From contig JAHBYW010000007.1 of assembly GCA_019635755.1 (NCBI GenBank), positions 1 to 64,000 on the forward strand: a DNA stretch of 64,000 nucleotides, read 5' to 3'. The stretch is from Rhizobiaceae bacterium. GTDB taxonomy: Bacteria > Pseudomonadota > Alphaproteobacteria > Rhizobiales > Rhizobiaceae. Each line of letters opens with the position of its first letter. Positions within the stretch are counted from its first letter, which is position 1. Below are positions 16,260 through 25,381 of this stretch, in pieces. The notes beneath the pieces are model-generated. The model saw only the letters and a list, made by a program, of their open reading frames with translations. It was not told where the DNA came from and did not search any database. The translations under genes and the position numbers were made by a program.

Positions 16260-17912
16260 TCAGGCTGCCGCCTTCCGCCCCGCGTTCCTGCCCGAGAAGA
16301 TGCAGCCGCCGAGGAACGTGCCTTCCAGCGCGTTGTAGCCGTGGTAGCCGCCGCCGCCGAAGCCGGCGACTTCGCCGGCCGCGAAGAGGCCGGGAACCGG
16401 TTCGCCCTTCGGACCCAGAACGCGACCGTCGAGGTCGGTGTGGATGCCGCCCAGCGTCTTGCGTGTCAGGATGTTGAGCCTGACCGCGATCAGCGGGCCG
16501 TTCTTCGGGTCGAGGATCCTGTGCGGCTTGGCGGTGCGGATCAGCCTGTCGCCGACATAGTTGCGCGCGCCGCGGATGGCCGTCACCTGCGCGTCCTTGG
16601 AGAACGGATTGTCGATCTCGCGGTCGCGCGCCTCGATCTGGCCGCGCACCGCGTGGAGGTCGAGCAGGTCGTTTCCGGCCAGGGCGTTCATGCCGGCGAC
16701 GAGGTCGGCGAGGTTGTCGCGGACGACGAAATCCTCGCCCTTCTCCATGAAGGCGCGCACCGGCGGCGGCGCGCCCGCGCCACGCCGGCTCTTCAGCACG
16801 GCCAGCCAGCTCTTCGAGGTCATGTCCGGATTCTGCTCCGAGCCGGACAGCGCGAACTCCTTCCTGATGATCGCCTGGGTGAGCACGAACCAGGAATATT
16901 CGTGACCGGTCGAGAGGATGCGCTTCAGCGTGCCCAGGGTGTCGAAGCCGGGCATGAAGGGCGGCTCCAGCCGCCGGCCGAGCGCATCGAACCACATCGA
17001 CGACGGGCCGGGCAGGATGCGGATGCCGTGGTCGGGCCAGATCGGCGACCAGTTCTTCACGCCCTCGGTATAGTGCCACATGCGGTCGGTGTTGATGGTC
17101 GCGGCCCCGGCCTCGCGCGCGATCCCGACCATGCGGCCGTCGACATGGTGCGGCACGCCGGCGACCATCGTCTTCGGCGCGGGACCCAGCCGCTCCACCG
17201 GCCAGCTCTTGCGCACCAGGTCGAGATTGCCGCCGATGCCGCCCGAGGTGACGATGACGGCCGGCGCCTTGAATTCGAACTCCCAGACCACGCCGCGGCC
17301 GGACTTCTGACCGCGCTCGACGGTCGAAGGCTCGAGGATCGTGCCGCCGACGCCGCTGACCGCGCCGTTGGTCTTCAGGATGCGGGTGGCCTGGTGGCGG
17401 AACTTCAGCTCGATCAGCCCGGCCTTCACATGCTCGCCAACGCGCCGCAGGAAGGGCTCCAGGACGCCCGGGCCGGTGCCCCATGTGATGTGGAAGCGCG
17501 GCACGGAATTGCCGTGGCCGTCCGCCAGCGCGCCGCCGCGCTCGGCCCAGCCGACGACCGGGAACCAGCGCATGCCCATGGCATGCAGCCAGGGCCGCAT
17601 CTCGCCGGCGGCGAAATCAATGTAGGCCTCCGCGACCTTGCGCGGCCAGTGATCCTCCGGCCGGTCGAACCGTGCCGACCCCAGCCAGTCCTGCAAAGCG
17701 AGTTCGCGGCTGTCGCGGATGCGCAGCCGGCGCTGCTCGGGGCTGTCGACGAAGAACAGTCCGCCGAGCGACCAGAAGGCCTGACCGCCCAGCGAATTCT
17801 CCCCCTCCTGCTCGAGCAGGATGACGCGCTTGCCCGCATCGCCCAGTTCGGCCGCGGCGACGAGCCCTGCAAGCCCGCCGCCCACGACGATCGCGTCCGC
17901 CCGATCCGCCAT
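16260..17912 (-). CDS. FAD-binding dehydrogenase (3-ketosteroid-dehydrogenase-like)
   Basis: A 550-residue flavoprotein. The N-terminal Rossmann motif is ADAIVVGGGLAGLVAAAELG with the acidic end LLEQEGE, and the C-terminal FAD contact is GLFAAGEVAGFGGGGYHGYN. This matches the COG3573-type FAD-binding dehydrogenases, related to KstD and fumarate reductase flavoproteins. I start it at 17912, where GGAGG precedes the ATG by 5 bases; the longer frame adds 35 residues with no similarity. The substrate is unknown and no steroid genes are nearby, so a steroid role is not supported. Confidence 0.88.
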   Translation of the reverse strand: MADRADAIVVGGGLAGLVAAAELGDAGKRVILLEQEGENSLGGQAFWSLGGLFFVDSPEQRRLRIRDSRELALQDWLGSARFDRPEDHWPRKVAEAYIDFAAGEMRPWLHAMGMRWFPVVGWAERGGALADGHGNSVPRFHITWGTGPGVLEPFLRRVGEHVKAGLIELKFRHQATRILKTNGAVSGVGGTILEPSTVERGQKSGRGVVWEFEFKAPAVIVTSGGIGGNLDLVRKSWPVERLGPAPKTMVAGVPHHVDGRMVGIAREAGAATINTDRMWHYTEGVKNWSPIWPDHGIRILPGPSSMWFDALGRRLEPPFMPGFDTLGTLKRILSTGHEYSWFVLTQAIIRKEFALSGSEQNPDMTSKSWLAVLKSRRGAGAPPPVRAFMEKGEDFVVRDNLADLVAGMNALAGNDLLDLHAVRGQIEARDREIDNPFSKDAQVTAIRGARNYVGDRLIRTAKPHRILDPKNGPLIAVRLNILTRKTLGGIHTDLDGRVLGPKGEPVPGLFAAGEVAGFGGGGYHGYNALEGTFLGGCIFSGRNAGRKAAA

Positions 17913-18046
17913 GCGTTCCTCCGCATTGTTTGCCCGACACTCGCCGGGCGCGTCGGGACGATCAAGGGGAAAGTCGCGGACCGCCGCGCTTGCCAAAAGC
18001 TTCGGCCGGACGGACAAAGTCGCCAGGCTTCGAGGAGGATTGACCC

Positions 18047-18400
18047 ATGCTGGCCACGGTCCTGATCGCGCTGGTGGCGCTGATCCATGTCTACATCGTC
18101 GTCCTGGAGATGGTGCTGTGGGAGAAGCCGCAGGGCCGCAGGGCGTTCGGCACGACGCCGGAATTCGCGGCGCAGACCAGGGTCCTGGCCGCCAACCAGG
18201 GACTCTACAACGGCTTCCTCGTCGCCGGCCTCGCCTGGGGCCTGTGGCTGGGCGATGCCGGCTTCGACATCAAGGCGTTCTTCCTGCTCTGCGTGCTGGT
18301 CGCCGGCCTCTACGGCGCGGCGACGGCCAGCCTGCGTATCCTCTACGTGCAGGCGCTGCCGGCGGCGCTGGCGCTCGCCGCGCTCTGGCTGGGCTGGTAG
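18047..18400 (+). CDS. DUF1304 family membrane protein
   Basis: A 117-residue integral membrane protein. The N-terminus MLATVLIALVALIHVYIVVLE with EMVLWEKP, and the ANQGLYNGFLVAGLAWG segment, are the signature of DUF1304 proteins, which have four membrane helices and no known function. GAGGATTG precedes the ATG by about 5 bases. It stands alone, divergent from the flavin dehydrogenase gene (about 135 bp apart) and convergent with the OmpA-domain gene. Confidence 0.85.
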   Translation: MLATVLIALVALIHVYIVVLEMVLWEKPQGRRAFGTTPEFAAQTRVLAANQGLYNGFLVAGLAWGLWLGDAGFDIKAFFLLCVLVAGLYGAATASLRILYVQALPAALALAALWLGW

Positions 18401-18415
18401 CCGGCGGAACGCCGA

Positions 18416-19447
18416 TCAGCGTTCGGTCAGCTTCAGCTCGATGCGGCGGTTGCGGTCGCGCGCGTCCTGCGTGTCGGCCGTGTCGAGCGGCTGGTACTCG
18501 CCGAAGCCCGCGGCGACGAGGCGGTTGGCGGGAACGCCGGCCTGGATCAGATATTTCACGACGGCGGTGGCGCGGCCGGTCGACAGCTCCCAATTGTCGG
18601 CGAAACGCCCGGACCCAGACATCTGCACGTTGTCGGTATGGCCATCGACGCGCAGCACCCACGGGATCTCCGGCGGAATCTCCTTCTGCAGCTCGATCAG
18701 CGCATCCGCGAGCTTCTTCATCTCCACCTGGCCGGCGGCGTTGATGATGTCGGAGCCCGACGGGAACAGCACTTCGGACTGGAAGACGAAACGGTCGCCG
18801 ACGATGCGGATGTTCTCGCGGTCCGAGAGGATTTCGCGCAGCCGCCCGAAGAAGTCCGACCGGTAGCGGTTGAGTTCCTGCACCCGCTGGGCCAACGCGA
18901 CGTTGAGCCGGCGGCCCAGGTCGGCGATCTTGGTGTTGGACTCGCGGTCGCGCTCCTCGGACACTTCAAGGGCATCTTCCAGCGCCGCGATCTGCTTGCG
19001 CAGCGCGGCGATCTGCTGGTTGAGCAGCTCGACCTGCGACAGCGCCTCCTGGCTGACCTGCCGCTGGCTGTCGAGCTCGCCGCTGAGGTCGGCGATCCGC
19101 GCCGTCGCCGCGTCGTCCGCGCCGGCGCCCTGGTCGAGCAGCGCCTGCAGCCGCGTCTTCTCGCTCTCGGCGGCCGAGAGCGATGCCTGCAGGTTGATCA
19201 GCGCGTCTTCCGCGTCCTGCGAGTTGCTGCGCTCCAGCGCCAGCAGCTGCGTCAGTTCGTTGATCTGCGAGTTGAGCCGGCTCAGCACCTCGTCCTTGCC
19301 GGAGATCTCGCGCGACAGCAGGAACTGCGCCAGCACGAAGACCGACAGCAGGAACATGATCGCCAGGAGCAGCGTCGACAGCGCGTCGACGAAGCCCGGC
19401 CAGTAGTCGACGGCGCGCCGGTCGCGGCGCGCGCGGGCGAGTGCCAT
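18416..19447 (-). CDS. OmpA/MotB-domain envelope protein with coiled coil
   Basis: A 343-residue protein. One N-terminal membrane helix (about residues 18-44, FVDALSTLLLAIMFLLSVFVL) is followed by a long coiled coil (about 50-200, heptad-rich with many L, A, E, Q) and a C-terminal OmpA-like peptidoglycan-binding domain (HTDNVQ near residue 282, DRNRRIELKL near the end). It is the stator-like partner of the ExbB/MotA-type protein encoded just upstream, the stop and start sharing one base (TGATG on the minus strand). This pair is conserved in rhizobia and may link proton flow to the cell wall; the function is not established. Confidence 0.88.
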   Translation of the reverse strand: MALARARRDRRAVDYWPGFVDALSTLLLAIMFLLSVFVLAQFLLSREISGKDEVLSRLNSQINELTQLLALERSNSQDAEDALINLQASLSAAESEKTRLQALLDQGAGADDAATARIADLSGELDSQRQVSQEALSQVELLNQQIAALRKQIAALEDALEVSEERDRESNTKIADLGRRLNVALAQRVQELNRYRSDFFGRLREILSDRENIRIVGDRFVFQSEVLFPSGSDIINAAGQVEMKKLADALIELQKEIPPEIPWVLRVDGHTDNVQMSGSGRFADNWELSTGRATAVVKYLIQAGVPANRLVAAGFGEYQPLDTADTQDARDRNRRIELKLTER

Positions 19448-20481
19448 CAGTGCGCTCCCTGCCGGCGCAAGGCGTCGGCGATCCTGTCGAGCGTCGTGCG
19501 TAGCGCCTTCTGCTCCTCGGACTGGGCCTCGACCCAGTCACGCATGATCTGCTGCTCGTTGCGCATGTTCTTGACCAGCCCGGAGATGCCGTCGGCAAGA
19601 TTTGCCATCGCCTGCGCAACCCGCTGGTTGGAGCCGCCGGCCTCCTGGATGCTGCGCAGCCGTTCCGTCAGCGAGCGGAACTCGTCGGAGTTGCCGGATT
19701 TGCCGGTTTCGACGACCTGCATGTCCGACGACAGGTCGGTCACGGACGACAGCCAGTTCTCGAGTTCGGTGTAGAAGCGCGTCTGCGCGCGGCCGGCCTG
19801 CAGATCCAAGAAGCCGACGACAAGCGAACCGGCAAGGCCGAAGAGTGACGAGGAAAACGCCGTGCCCATGCCGGCAAGCGGCGCCGCCAGGCCGGACTTC
19901 AGGGCTTCCAGCACGTCATTGGCGTCGCCCGACCCCGGGTCCAGCGCGCGGATCGTGTCGCCGATCGAGCCGATTGTGGCAAGCAGGCCCCAGAACGTGC
20001 CGAGCAGGCCGAGAAAGACGAGCAGGCCGGTCAGGTAGCGGGTGATGTCGCGCGATTCGTCGAGGCGCGTGGCGATCGAATCGAGCATGGACCGCATCGA
20101 GCTGGTGCTGAGCGCGACCGTGGACGACCGGCTGAGCAGCGCCTTCATCGGCGCCAGCAGCACAGGCTGGGTCGTTTCCGACCCGGCGCGGAAGGAATTC
20201 ACCCACCGCACCTCGCGGAACAGCCGCAGCACCTGCATGAAGGCGAGCAGGATGCCGACGATGAGCACGCCCAGGATCAGGCCGTTCAGGCCGGGATTGG
20301 TGACGAACGCGGCGGAGATCTGGCGGTAGAGGATCGCGGCGATGAAGCCGGCGATGGCAAGGAAGATCAGCATCGAGAGCAGGAAGACCTGGGGGCTCGA
20401 CAGCTTGTGGGGATCGTATCCGAAGTCGGTCTCGGTGTCGGCGACGGAGACGTCGCTGCCGAAAGCTCTGAAGACTGCCAT
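19447..20481 (-). CDS. MotA/TolQ/ExbB-family proton channel protein
   Basis: A 344-residue inner-membrane protein. Hydrophobic segments at about 30-55 and 65-85, then two more around the TGLLVFLGLLGTFWGLLATIG segment and the FSSSLFGLAGSLVVGFLDL segment, match the MotA/TolQ/ExbB core (GLLGTFWGLLATIGSIGDTI and GMGTAFSSSLFGLAGSL). A cytoplasmic C-terminal helix-rich tail follows. With the OmpA-domain partner encoded next it should form an ion-driven stator-like complex. It is 252 bp from and divergent to purH. It is not a flagellar motor gene: no other motility gene is in the window. Confidence 0.88.
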   Translation of the reverse strand: MAVFRAFGSDVSVADTETDFGYDPHKLSSPQVFLLSMLIFLAIAGFIAAILYRQISAAFVTNPGLNGLILGVLIVGILLAFMQVLRLFREVRWVNSFRAGSETTQPVLLAPMKALLSRSSTVALSTSSMRSMLDSIATRLDESRDITRYLTGLLVFLGLLGTFWGLLATIGSIGDTIRALDPGSGDANDVLEALKSGLAAPLAGMGTAFSSSLFGLAGSLVVGFLDLQAGRAQTRFYTELENWLSSVTDLSSDMQVVETGKSGNSDEFRSLTERLRSIQEAGGSNQRVAQAMANLADGISGLVKNMRNEQQIMRDWVEAQSEEQKALRTTLDRIADALRRQGAH

Positions 20482-20733
20482 CCGCGCCTCTGCTCCGTCC
20501 CCACGGGAAGTTGGGCGCGACTCTAATCGGAATTATGACCAAAATGAAAGACGAACATGGCCCCGGACCGGGCGGAATCGGGCCCGTATCAAGGCAATTT
20601 GCAGGGTACAGACGGCGGCGCGAGGGCATTGCGGTGCCGGTGGACATGCGGCCGGTGCCGTAGGATTCGCCCGGCCCCTGTGCTAGGGCGCGGCGTCTCC
20701 GGCGTCCGACGGCGCCGCTCCCGGAGCCCCAGC

Positions 20734-22350
20734 ATGGCCATCCCGTCAAGGAATCTCCCCGCGCCTGATCTCGTGCCGGTCCGCCGCGCGCTCCTGTCCG
20801 TGTCGGACAAGACAGGCCTCGTCGACCTCGCGCAGGCGCTGGCGCGGGCAGGCGTGGAACTCGTTTCGACCGGCGGCACCGCGGCCGCCATTTCCGCCGC
20901 CGGCATCGGCGTCCGGGACGTCTCGGAGCTGACCGGCTTTCCGGAGATCATGGACGGCCGGGTGAAGACGCTCCACCCTTCGGTCCACGGCGGACTGCTG
21001 GGCATCCGCGACGAACCGGCCCACGCCGCGGCGATGGAAGACCATAGGATCGAGCCGATCGACCTCCTCGTCGTCAACCTCTACCCGTTCGAGGCGGTGC
21101 GCGCGGCCGGCGGCGACTATGCCGCGTCGGTCGAGAACATCGATATCGGCGGTCCGGCGATGCTGCGCGCCGCCGCCAAGAACCACGCCTATGTGGCGGT
21201 CGTCACCGACCCGGACGACTACGCGCCCCTGCTGACCGCGCTGGAGCTCAATTTCGGCAGCCTGTCGCTGGAGTTCCGCAAGAAGCTCGCGGCCAAGGCG
21301 TTCGCGAGAACCGCCGCCTACGACGCCGCGATCTCCGGCTGGTTCGCCGACGCGCTTCACATCGACCATCCGACCTTCCGCGCCTTCGGCGGCAGGCTGG
21401 AGAGCGTCATGCGCTACGGCGAGAACCCGCACCAGGCGGCGGGCTTCTATGTCACCGGGGACCGCCGGCCGGGCGTCGCCACCGCGCGGCAACTGCAGGG
21501 CAAGCAGCTGTCCTACAACAATGTCAACGACACCGACGCCGCCTTCGAGCTGGTCGGCGAGTTCGATCCTGCCGCGTCCGCCGCGGTCGCCATCATCAAG
21601 CACGCCAATCCCTGCGGGGCCGGCGTCGGCGCCTCGCTCACGGAGGCCTATCTGAGGGCGCTGGCCTGCGACCCCGTTTCGGCCTTCGGCGGCATCGTCG
21701 CCGCGAACCGTCCGCTCGACGCGGAGGCCGCCGAGGAGATCGTCAAGACGTTCACCGAGGTCATCATCGCGCCCGCGGCGAGCGACGAGGCCGTGGCGAT
21801 CATCGCCGCGAAGAAGAACCTGCGCCTGCTGGTGACCGGCGGCCTTCCCGATCCGCGCGCGCCGGGGACGGTCTTCAAATCGGTCGCCGGCGGGCTGCTG
21901 GCGCAGAACCGCGACAATGCCGTCGTCGACGACCTCGAGCTTCGCGTGGTGACGAAGCGCGCACCGACCGGGCGCGAGCTGGACGACCTGCGATTCGCGT
22001 TCCGCGTGGCCAAGCACGTCAAGTCGAACGCCATCGTCTATGCCCGCGACGGGGCGACCGTCGGCATCGGCGCCGGCCAGATGAGCCGCGTCGATTCCTC
22101 CCGCATCGCGGCGCGCAAGGCCGAGGACGCCGCGACCGCCGCGGGTCAGGCAGAGCCGTTGACGCGCGGCTCGGTGGTTGCCTCCGACGCCTTCTTCCCC
22201 TTTGCCGACGGGCTGCTCTCGGCCATCGAGGCAGGCGCCACGGCGGTCATCCAGCCCGGCGGGTCGATGCGCGACGACGAGGTGATCGCCGCGGCCGACG
22301 CGCACGGAATCGCGATGGTCTTCACCGGCGTCCGTCACTTCCGCCACTGA
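20734..22350 (+). CDS. purH: Bifunctional AICAR formyltransferase / IMP cyclohydrolase
   Basis: A 538-residue PurH that makes the last two steps of IMP synthesis. The N-terminal cyclohydrolase domain (about 16-160) has [30 protein letters not shown] and [15 protein letters not shown]. The C-terminal transformylase has [25 protein letters not shown] and [10 protein letters not shown]. The length is standard. I start at ATG 20734; the longer frame reaches into unconserved DNA. CGGAG precedes the ATG. It is transcribed divergently from the ExbB-like gene. Confidence 0.97.
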   Translation: MAIPSRNLPAPDLVPVRRALLSVSDKTGLVDLAQALARAGVELVSTGGTAAAISAAGIGVRDVSELTGFPEIMDGRVKTLHPSVHGGLLGIRDEPAHAAAMEDHRIEPIDLLVVNLYPFEAVRAAGGDYAASVENIDIGGPAMLRAAAKNHAYVAVVTDPDDYAPLLTALELNFGSLSLEFRKKLAAKAFARTAAYDAAISGWFADALHIDHPTFRAFGGRLESVMRYGENPHQAAGFYVTGDRRPGVATARQLQGKQLSYNNVNDTDAAFELVGEFDPAASAAVAIIKHANPCGAGVGASLTEAYLRALACDPVSAFGGIVAANRPLDAEAAEEIVKTFTEVIIAPAASDEAVAIIAAKKNLRLLVTGGLPDPRAPGTVFKSVAGGLLAQNRDNAVVDDLELRVVTKRAPTGRELDDLRFAFRVAKHVKSNAIVYARDGATVGIGAGQMSRVDSSRIAARKAEDAATAAGQAEPLTRGSVVASDAFFPFADGLLSAIEAGATAVIQPGGSMRDDEVIAAADAHGIAMVFTGVRHFRH

Positions 22351-22399
22351 CCGTTTGCTGAGCCGGCTTTGGAAGCGGCCCCGGCCCGCCGCGGTCCCG

Positions 22400-23068
22400 T
22401 CAGCGGACGGTGGCCTCGGCGCGCGCCCGCAGCAGGCCCATCAGCCGTTCAGCCTCGCGGCCGGCGCCCTCGACGTCGCCGTCGAGAATCGAGCGGATGA
22501 TGTGGACATGGTGCTCCGCGGCCTCGGCCAGGCCCGTCTCCGCCTGATAGCGGAACCAGAAGCGCCGGCTATGGGTCTGGAGCGGAGCGGCCAGCCGGGC
22601 TGCGAACGGGTTGTCCGACGCGGCGGCCATCGCCTCGTCCAGCGCCTTGTCGGCTTCCAGGAACGCGACGACATTGCCGGAGATCACCGCCTTCTGCATG
22701 TGCAGGGCCGCGGCGTGGAACTGCTCCGCCCCTTCGCGGGTGACGAAGCGCGCCGCCGCCCGCGCCAGGACGATCTCGACGCCGCGGCGCGCGTCGAGAA
22801 CCTTCAGCCAGTCGCCGGCATGGATAGGCGCGATCACCAGACCGGCGCGCGGCCGCACCTCGATCAGCCCTTCCCAGGCCAGCCGCTGGATCGCCTCCCG
22901 CACCGGCGTGCGCCCCAGCCCCGACCGGTCGATCAACGCCGCCTCGGTCGCCACCACGCCGGGAGCCAGCTCGAGTGTCACGATCAGCCGCTCCAGGAGC
23001 CTGTAGGCCTGGAGGGCCGCGGGCTCCGCGCGGATCGCGGGGGCAGGCTCGACAGTCGGTATGCTCAT
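22400..23068 (-). CDS. GntR/FadR-type regulator of hydroxyproline genes (HypR-like)
   Basis: A 222-residue protein with an N-terminal winged helix (about 15-85, AYRLLERLIVTLELAPGVVA then LGRTPVREAIQRLAWEGLIEVRPR) and a C-terminal FCD ligand domain of helices. It is divergent from the hydroxyproline catabolic genes, and two copies of a GATATAT...TGATATATCA site lie between them over both promoters. By analogy with the Sinorhizobium HypR repressor it should repress until hydroxyproline or a breakdown product binds, and it probably controls itself as well. Known: family and location; inferred: ligand. Confidence 0.88.
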   Translation of the reverse strand: MSIPTVEPAPAIRAEPAALQAYRLLERLIVTLELAPGVVATEAALIDRSGLGRTPVREAIQRLAWEGLIEVRPRAGLVIAPIHAGDWLKVLDARRGVEIVLARAAARFVTREGAEQFHAAALHMQKAVISGNVVAFLEADKALDEAMAAASDNPFAARLAAPLQTHSRRFWFRYQAETGLAEAAEHHVHIIRSILDGDVEGAGREAERLMGLLRARAEATVR

Positions 23069-23082
23069 GGCCGTTCCCGCTT

Positions 23083-23102
23083 GATATATTTTTGATATAT
23101 CA
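23083..23102. promoter_or_regulatory. Regulator operator copy 1
   Basis: GATATATTTTTGATATATCA contains the perfect 10-bp palindrome TGATATATCA plus an upstream GATATAT half. It covers the predicted -10 element of the regulator's own promoter, 15 bp from its ATG. Identical to copy 2 except in three central bases. Confidence 0.8.
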
Positions 23103-23146
23103 GTGCCCGCATCCGCTTGACAACGGCCGGTTCGCTCAGATATATC
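23094..23146. promoter_or_regulatory. Back-to-back promoters with overlapping -35 elements
   Basis: Plus strand: TTGACA (23117-23122), 18-bp spacer, TATATC (23141-23146) toward the catabolic genes. Minus strand: TTGTCA (23123-23118), 18-bp spacer, TATATC (23099-23094) toward the regulator. The two -35 boxes share six bases, so polymerase can bind only one way at a time. Each -10 lies inside one operator copy. Predicted; not mapped. Confidence 0.7.
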
Positions 23147-23158
23147 TGTGATATATCA
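23139..23158. promoter_or_regulatory. Regulator operator copy 2
   Basis: GATATATCTGTGATATATCA, same arrangement as copy 1, with the perfect palindrome TGATATATCA at 23149-23158. It covers the predicted -10 element of the catabolic promoter and ends 13 bp before the first structural gene. Confidence 0.8.
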
Positions 23159-23171
23159 GATGGAGGCGACC

Positions 23172-24068
23172 ATGTGGGCCGGAGTGTTCCCAGCCGTAAC
23201 GACCAAGTTCACCCCGGACGACGCGCTGGACCATGCGGAGATGGAGCGGTGCTTCGGCCTTCAGATGGACGCCGGTTGCGACGGGCTGATCGTCTGCGGT
23301 TCGCTGGGCGAAGGCCCGATGCTCTCCCATGACGAGAAGCTGCAGGTGTTCAGGACCGCGAGAAAGGTAGCCGGCAAAAAGAGGCCGGTGCTGCTCACCA
23401 TCAACGAGGCCGGCACCCGCGAGGCGGCGGCATTGGCAAAGCGCGCGGCGAAGGCCGGCGCCGACGGCCTGATGGTCGTGCCCTCGCCGATCTATCATAC
23501 CAATCCGGAGGAGACGGAAGCGGCGCTGCGTGCCGTCGCGGCGGCTGCCGACCTGCCGGTGATGATCTACTCCAACCGGCTCGCCTACCGCGTCGACGTC
23601 ACCGTCGACATCATGGAGAAGCTCGCCGACGACACGCGCTTCGTCGCGGTGAAGGAATCCTCTGACGACATCCGTCGCTCGACCGAGATCATCAACCGGC
23701 TGGGCGACCGCTACGACCTGTTCACCGGCGTCGACAACCTCGCCTTCGAGGCGCTGTCGGTCGGCGCCATCGGCTGGGTCGCCGGGCTGGTCACCGCCTT
23801 CCCGAAGGAGACCGTGGCGATCTACCGGCTGATGAAGGCCGGCCGCCGCGACGAGGCGCTGGCGATCTACCGCTGGTTCCGCCCCCTGCTCGACCTCGAC
23901 GTCTCCACCTACCTCGTCCAGAACATCAAGCTGGCCGAGGTGCTGGCGATCAAGTCCAACGACCGCGTGCGCATGCCGCGGCAGCCGCTGTCGGGCGCCC
24001 GGCGCAAGGCAGCGGAGAAGATCGTCAGGGACGCCCTTGCGTCGCGGCCGAAACTGCCGAAGATTTGA
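23172..24068 (+). CDS. DHDPS-family pyrroline-4-hydroxy-2-carboxylate deaminase (HypD-like)
   Basis: A 298-residue TIM-barrel aldolase/dehydratase of the dihydrodipicolinate synthase family. The Schiff-base lysine is K161 in FVAVKESS, with the tyrosine in VMIYSNR. GSLGEGPMLSHDEK replaces the usual GTTGE motif region. From its neighbours (hydroxyproline epimerase and D-hydroxyproline dehydrogenase) it should deaminate 1-pyrroline-4-hydroxy-2-carboxylate to 2-oxoglutarate semialdehyde. I choose ATG 23172 because GGAGG lies 5 bases upstream; the GTG at 23148 lies in the operator. True lysine DapA is unlikely in this operon. Confidence 0.82.
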   Translation: MWAGVFPAVTTKFTPDDALDHAEMERCFGLQMDAGCDGLIVCGSLGEGPMLSHDEKLQVFRTARKVAGKKRPVLLTINEAGTREAAALAKRAAKAGADGLMVVPSPIYHTNPEETEAALRAVAAAADLPVMIYSNRLAYRVDVTVDIMEKLADDTRFVAVKESSDDIRRSTEIINRLGDRYDLFTGVDNLAFEALSVGAIGWVAGLVTAFPKETVAIYRLMKAGRRDEALAIYRWFRPLLDLDVSTYLVQNIKLAEVLAIKSNDRVRMPRQPLSGARRKAAEKIVRDALASRPKLPKI

Positions 24069-24124
24069 GCCGCCCGGCGGACCCAAGGACAGCGGCCTCT
24101 CCGGGTTTGGGACAGCACGCAGAC

Positions 24125-25375
24125 ATGACAGCCGCCGACGCCGAGAACGACATCCTCGTGGTGGGGGCCGGCATCATCGGCATCTGCGTCGCGACGCAGC
24201 TGGCCGAGGCCGGCCGCAGCGTGCTGGTCGTCGACCGGTCCGGCGTCTGCGAGGAGACAAGCTCCGGCAACGCCGCGGCGCTGGCCTTCACCGACGTGCT
24301 GCCCTTCGCGCAGAAGAATCTGCTGCGCCACGTGCCCGGCTGGCTGGCCGATCCGCTCGGACCGCTGGCCATCCCGCCCGCCTATCTGCCGAAGCTGCTG
24401 CCCTGGCTCTACCGGTTCTGGCGCGCCGGCATGCCCGGCAACTACGAATCCGCGCTCAAGGCGGAAGTGGCGCTGATGCGGCACGCCGAGGCCACCTGGA
24501 TGGAACTGATCGACCGCGCCGGCACCCGTTCCATGCTGCGCGAGGACGGCTCTCTGGAGCTTTATGAGAGCGAAGGCGAGTTCAAGGCGTCGCTGCCCGC
24601 CTGGGCGGTTCGCGACCGGTTCGGCATTCCATACCGGCACATGAATCCGGCCGAGTTCGCGCAGATGCAGCCGGGCCTGTCGCGCGGCTTCACCCATGCC
24701 ACTTTCGTCCCCGGCTGGAAGACCGTCGGCGACCCCCAGCATTTCAGCAAGGCGATCTGGGCCTATGCCGAGACCCGCGGCGCGCGCGTCGTCCGGGGAA
24801 CGGTCGACCGCGTCGAGAGCGACGGCCGGGGTGCGGTTGCGCGCATGGCCGACGGCACGGCGCTCAAGGCGAGGACCCTGGTGATCGCGGCCGGCGCATG
24901 GTCGCACCTGCTGGCGCGGCAGCTCGGCGACCGCATCCCGCTGGAGGCGGAGCGCGGCTACAACACCACGCTGCCGCCGGGCGCGTTCGACGTGAAGCGA
25001 CAGCTCATCTTTCCGGGCCACGGCTTCGTCATCACCCCGCTGTCCACCGGCCTGCGCGTCGGCGGCGCGGTGGAACTGGGCGGACTCACGCGGCCGCCCA
25101 ACTTCGCGCGGTCCAAGGCAATGCTGGAGAAGGCGCGGCGCTTCCTGCCGGGCCTGAAGACCGAGGGCGGTCGCGAATGGATGGGCTACCGTCCGTCGCT
25201 GCCGGACTCGCTGCCGGTCATCGGCCGCTCCAGCCGCGCCAACATCTATTATGCGTTCGGCCACGGCCATGGCGGCCTGACCCAGGGGGCGGCGACCGGC
25301 AGCCTGATCCGCGATCTGGTGCTGGGACGCCAGCCGGCGATCGACGTGGCGCCGTTCAGTCCTGCGAGGTTCTGA
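24125..25375 (+). CDS. FAD-dependent D-hydroxyproline dehydrogenase (HypO/DadA-like)
   Basis: A 416-residue DAO-superfamily flavoprotein. The N-terminal FAD motif is ILVVGAGIIGICVATQLAEA with RSVLVVDRSG, and the C-terminal contact is YYAFGHGHGGLTQGAATG. It resembles D-amino acid dehydrogenases. In this operon it should oxidise cis-4-hydroxy-D-proline to the pyrroline, passing electrons to the respiratory chain. It is 56 bp after the deaminase gene and 6 bp before the epimerase gene. It could act on other D-amino acids. Confidence 0.85.
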   Translation: MTAADAENDILVVGAGIIGICVATQLAEAGRSVLVVDRSGVCEETSSGNAAALAFTDVLPFAQKNLLRHVPGWLADPLGPLAIPPAYLPKLLPWLYRFWRAGMPGNYESALKAEVALMRHAEATWMELIDRAGTRSMLREDGSLELYESEGEFKASLPAWAVRDRFGIPYRHMNPAEFAQMQPGLSRGFTHATFVPGWKTVGDPQHFSKAIWAYAETRGARVVRGTVDRVESDGRGAVARMADGTALKARTLVIAAGAWSHLLARQLGDRIPLEAERGYNTTLPPGAFDVKRQLIFPGHGFVITPLSTGLRVGGAVELGGLTRPPNFARSKAMLEKARRFLPGLKTEGGREWMGYRPSLPDSLPVIGRSSRANIYYAFGHGHGGLTQGAATGSLIRDLVLGRQPAIDVAPFSPARF

Positions 25376-25381
25376 CCCCAG

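Noticed and set aside
16260-17912. Steroid degradation gene
   Set aside because: The flavoprotein is KstD-like only at family level. No other steroid-degradation gene is in the window.
18416-20481. MotA/ExbB-OmpA pair as a Zorya (ZorAB) antiphage system
   Set aside because: The proteins are of the conserved rhizobial stator-like type. ZorC/ZorD or ZorE-like genes are absent: the neighbours are DUF1304 and purH. The pair is ordinary envelope machinery.
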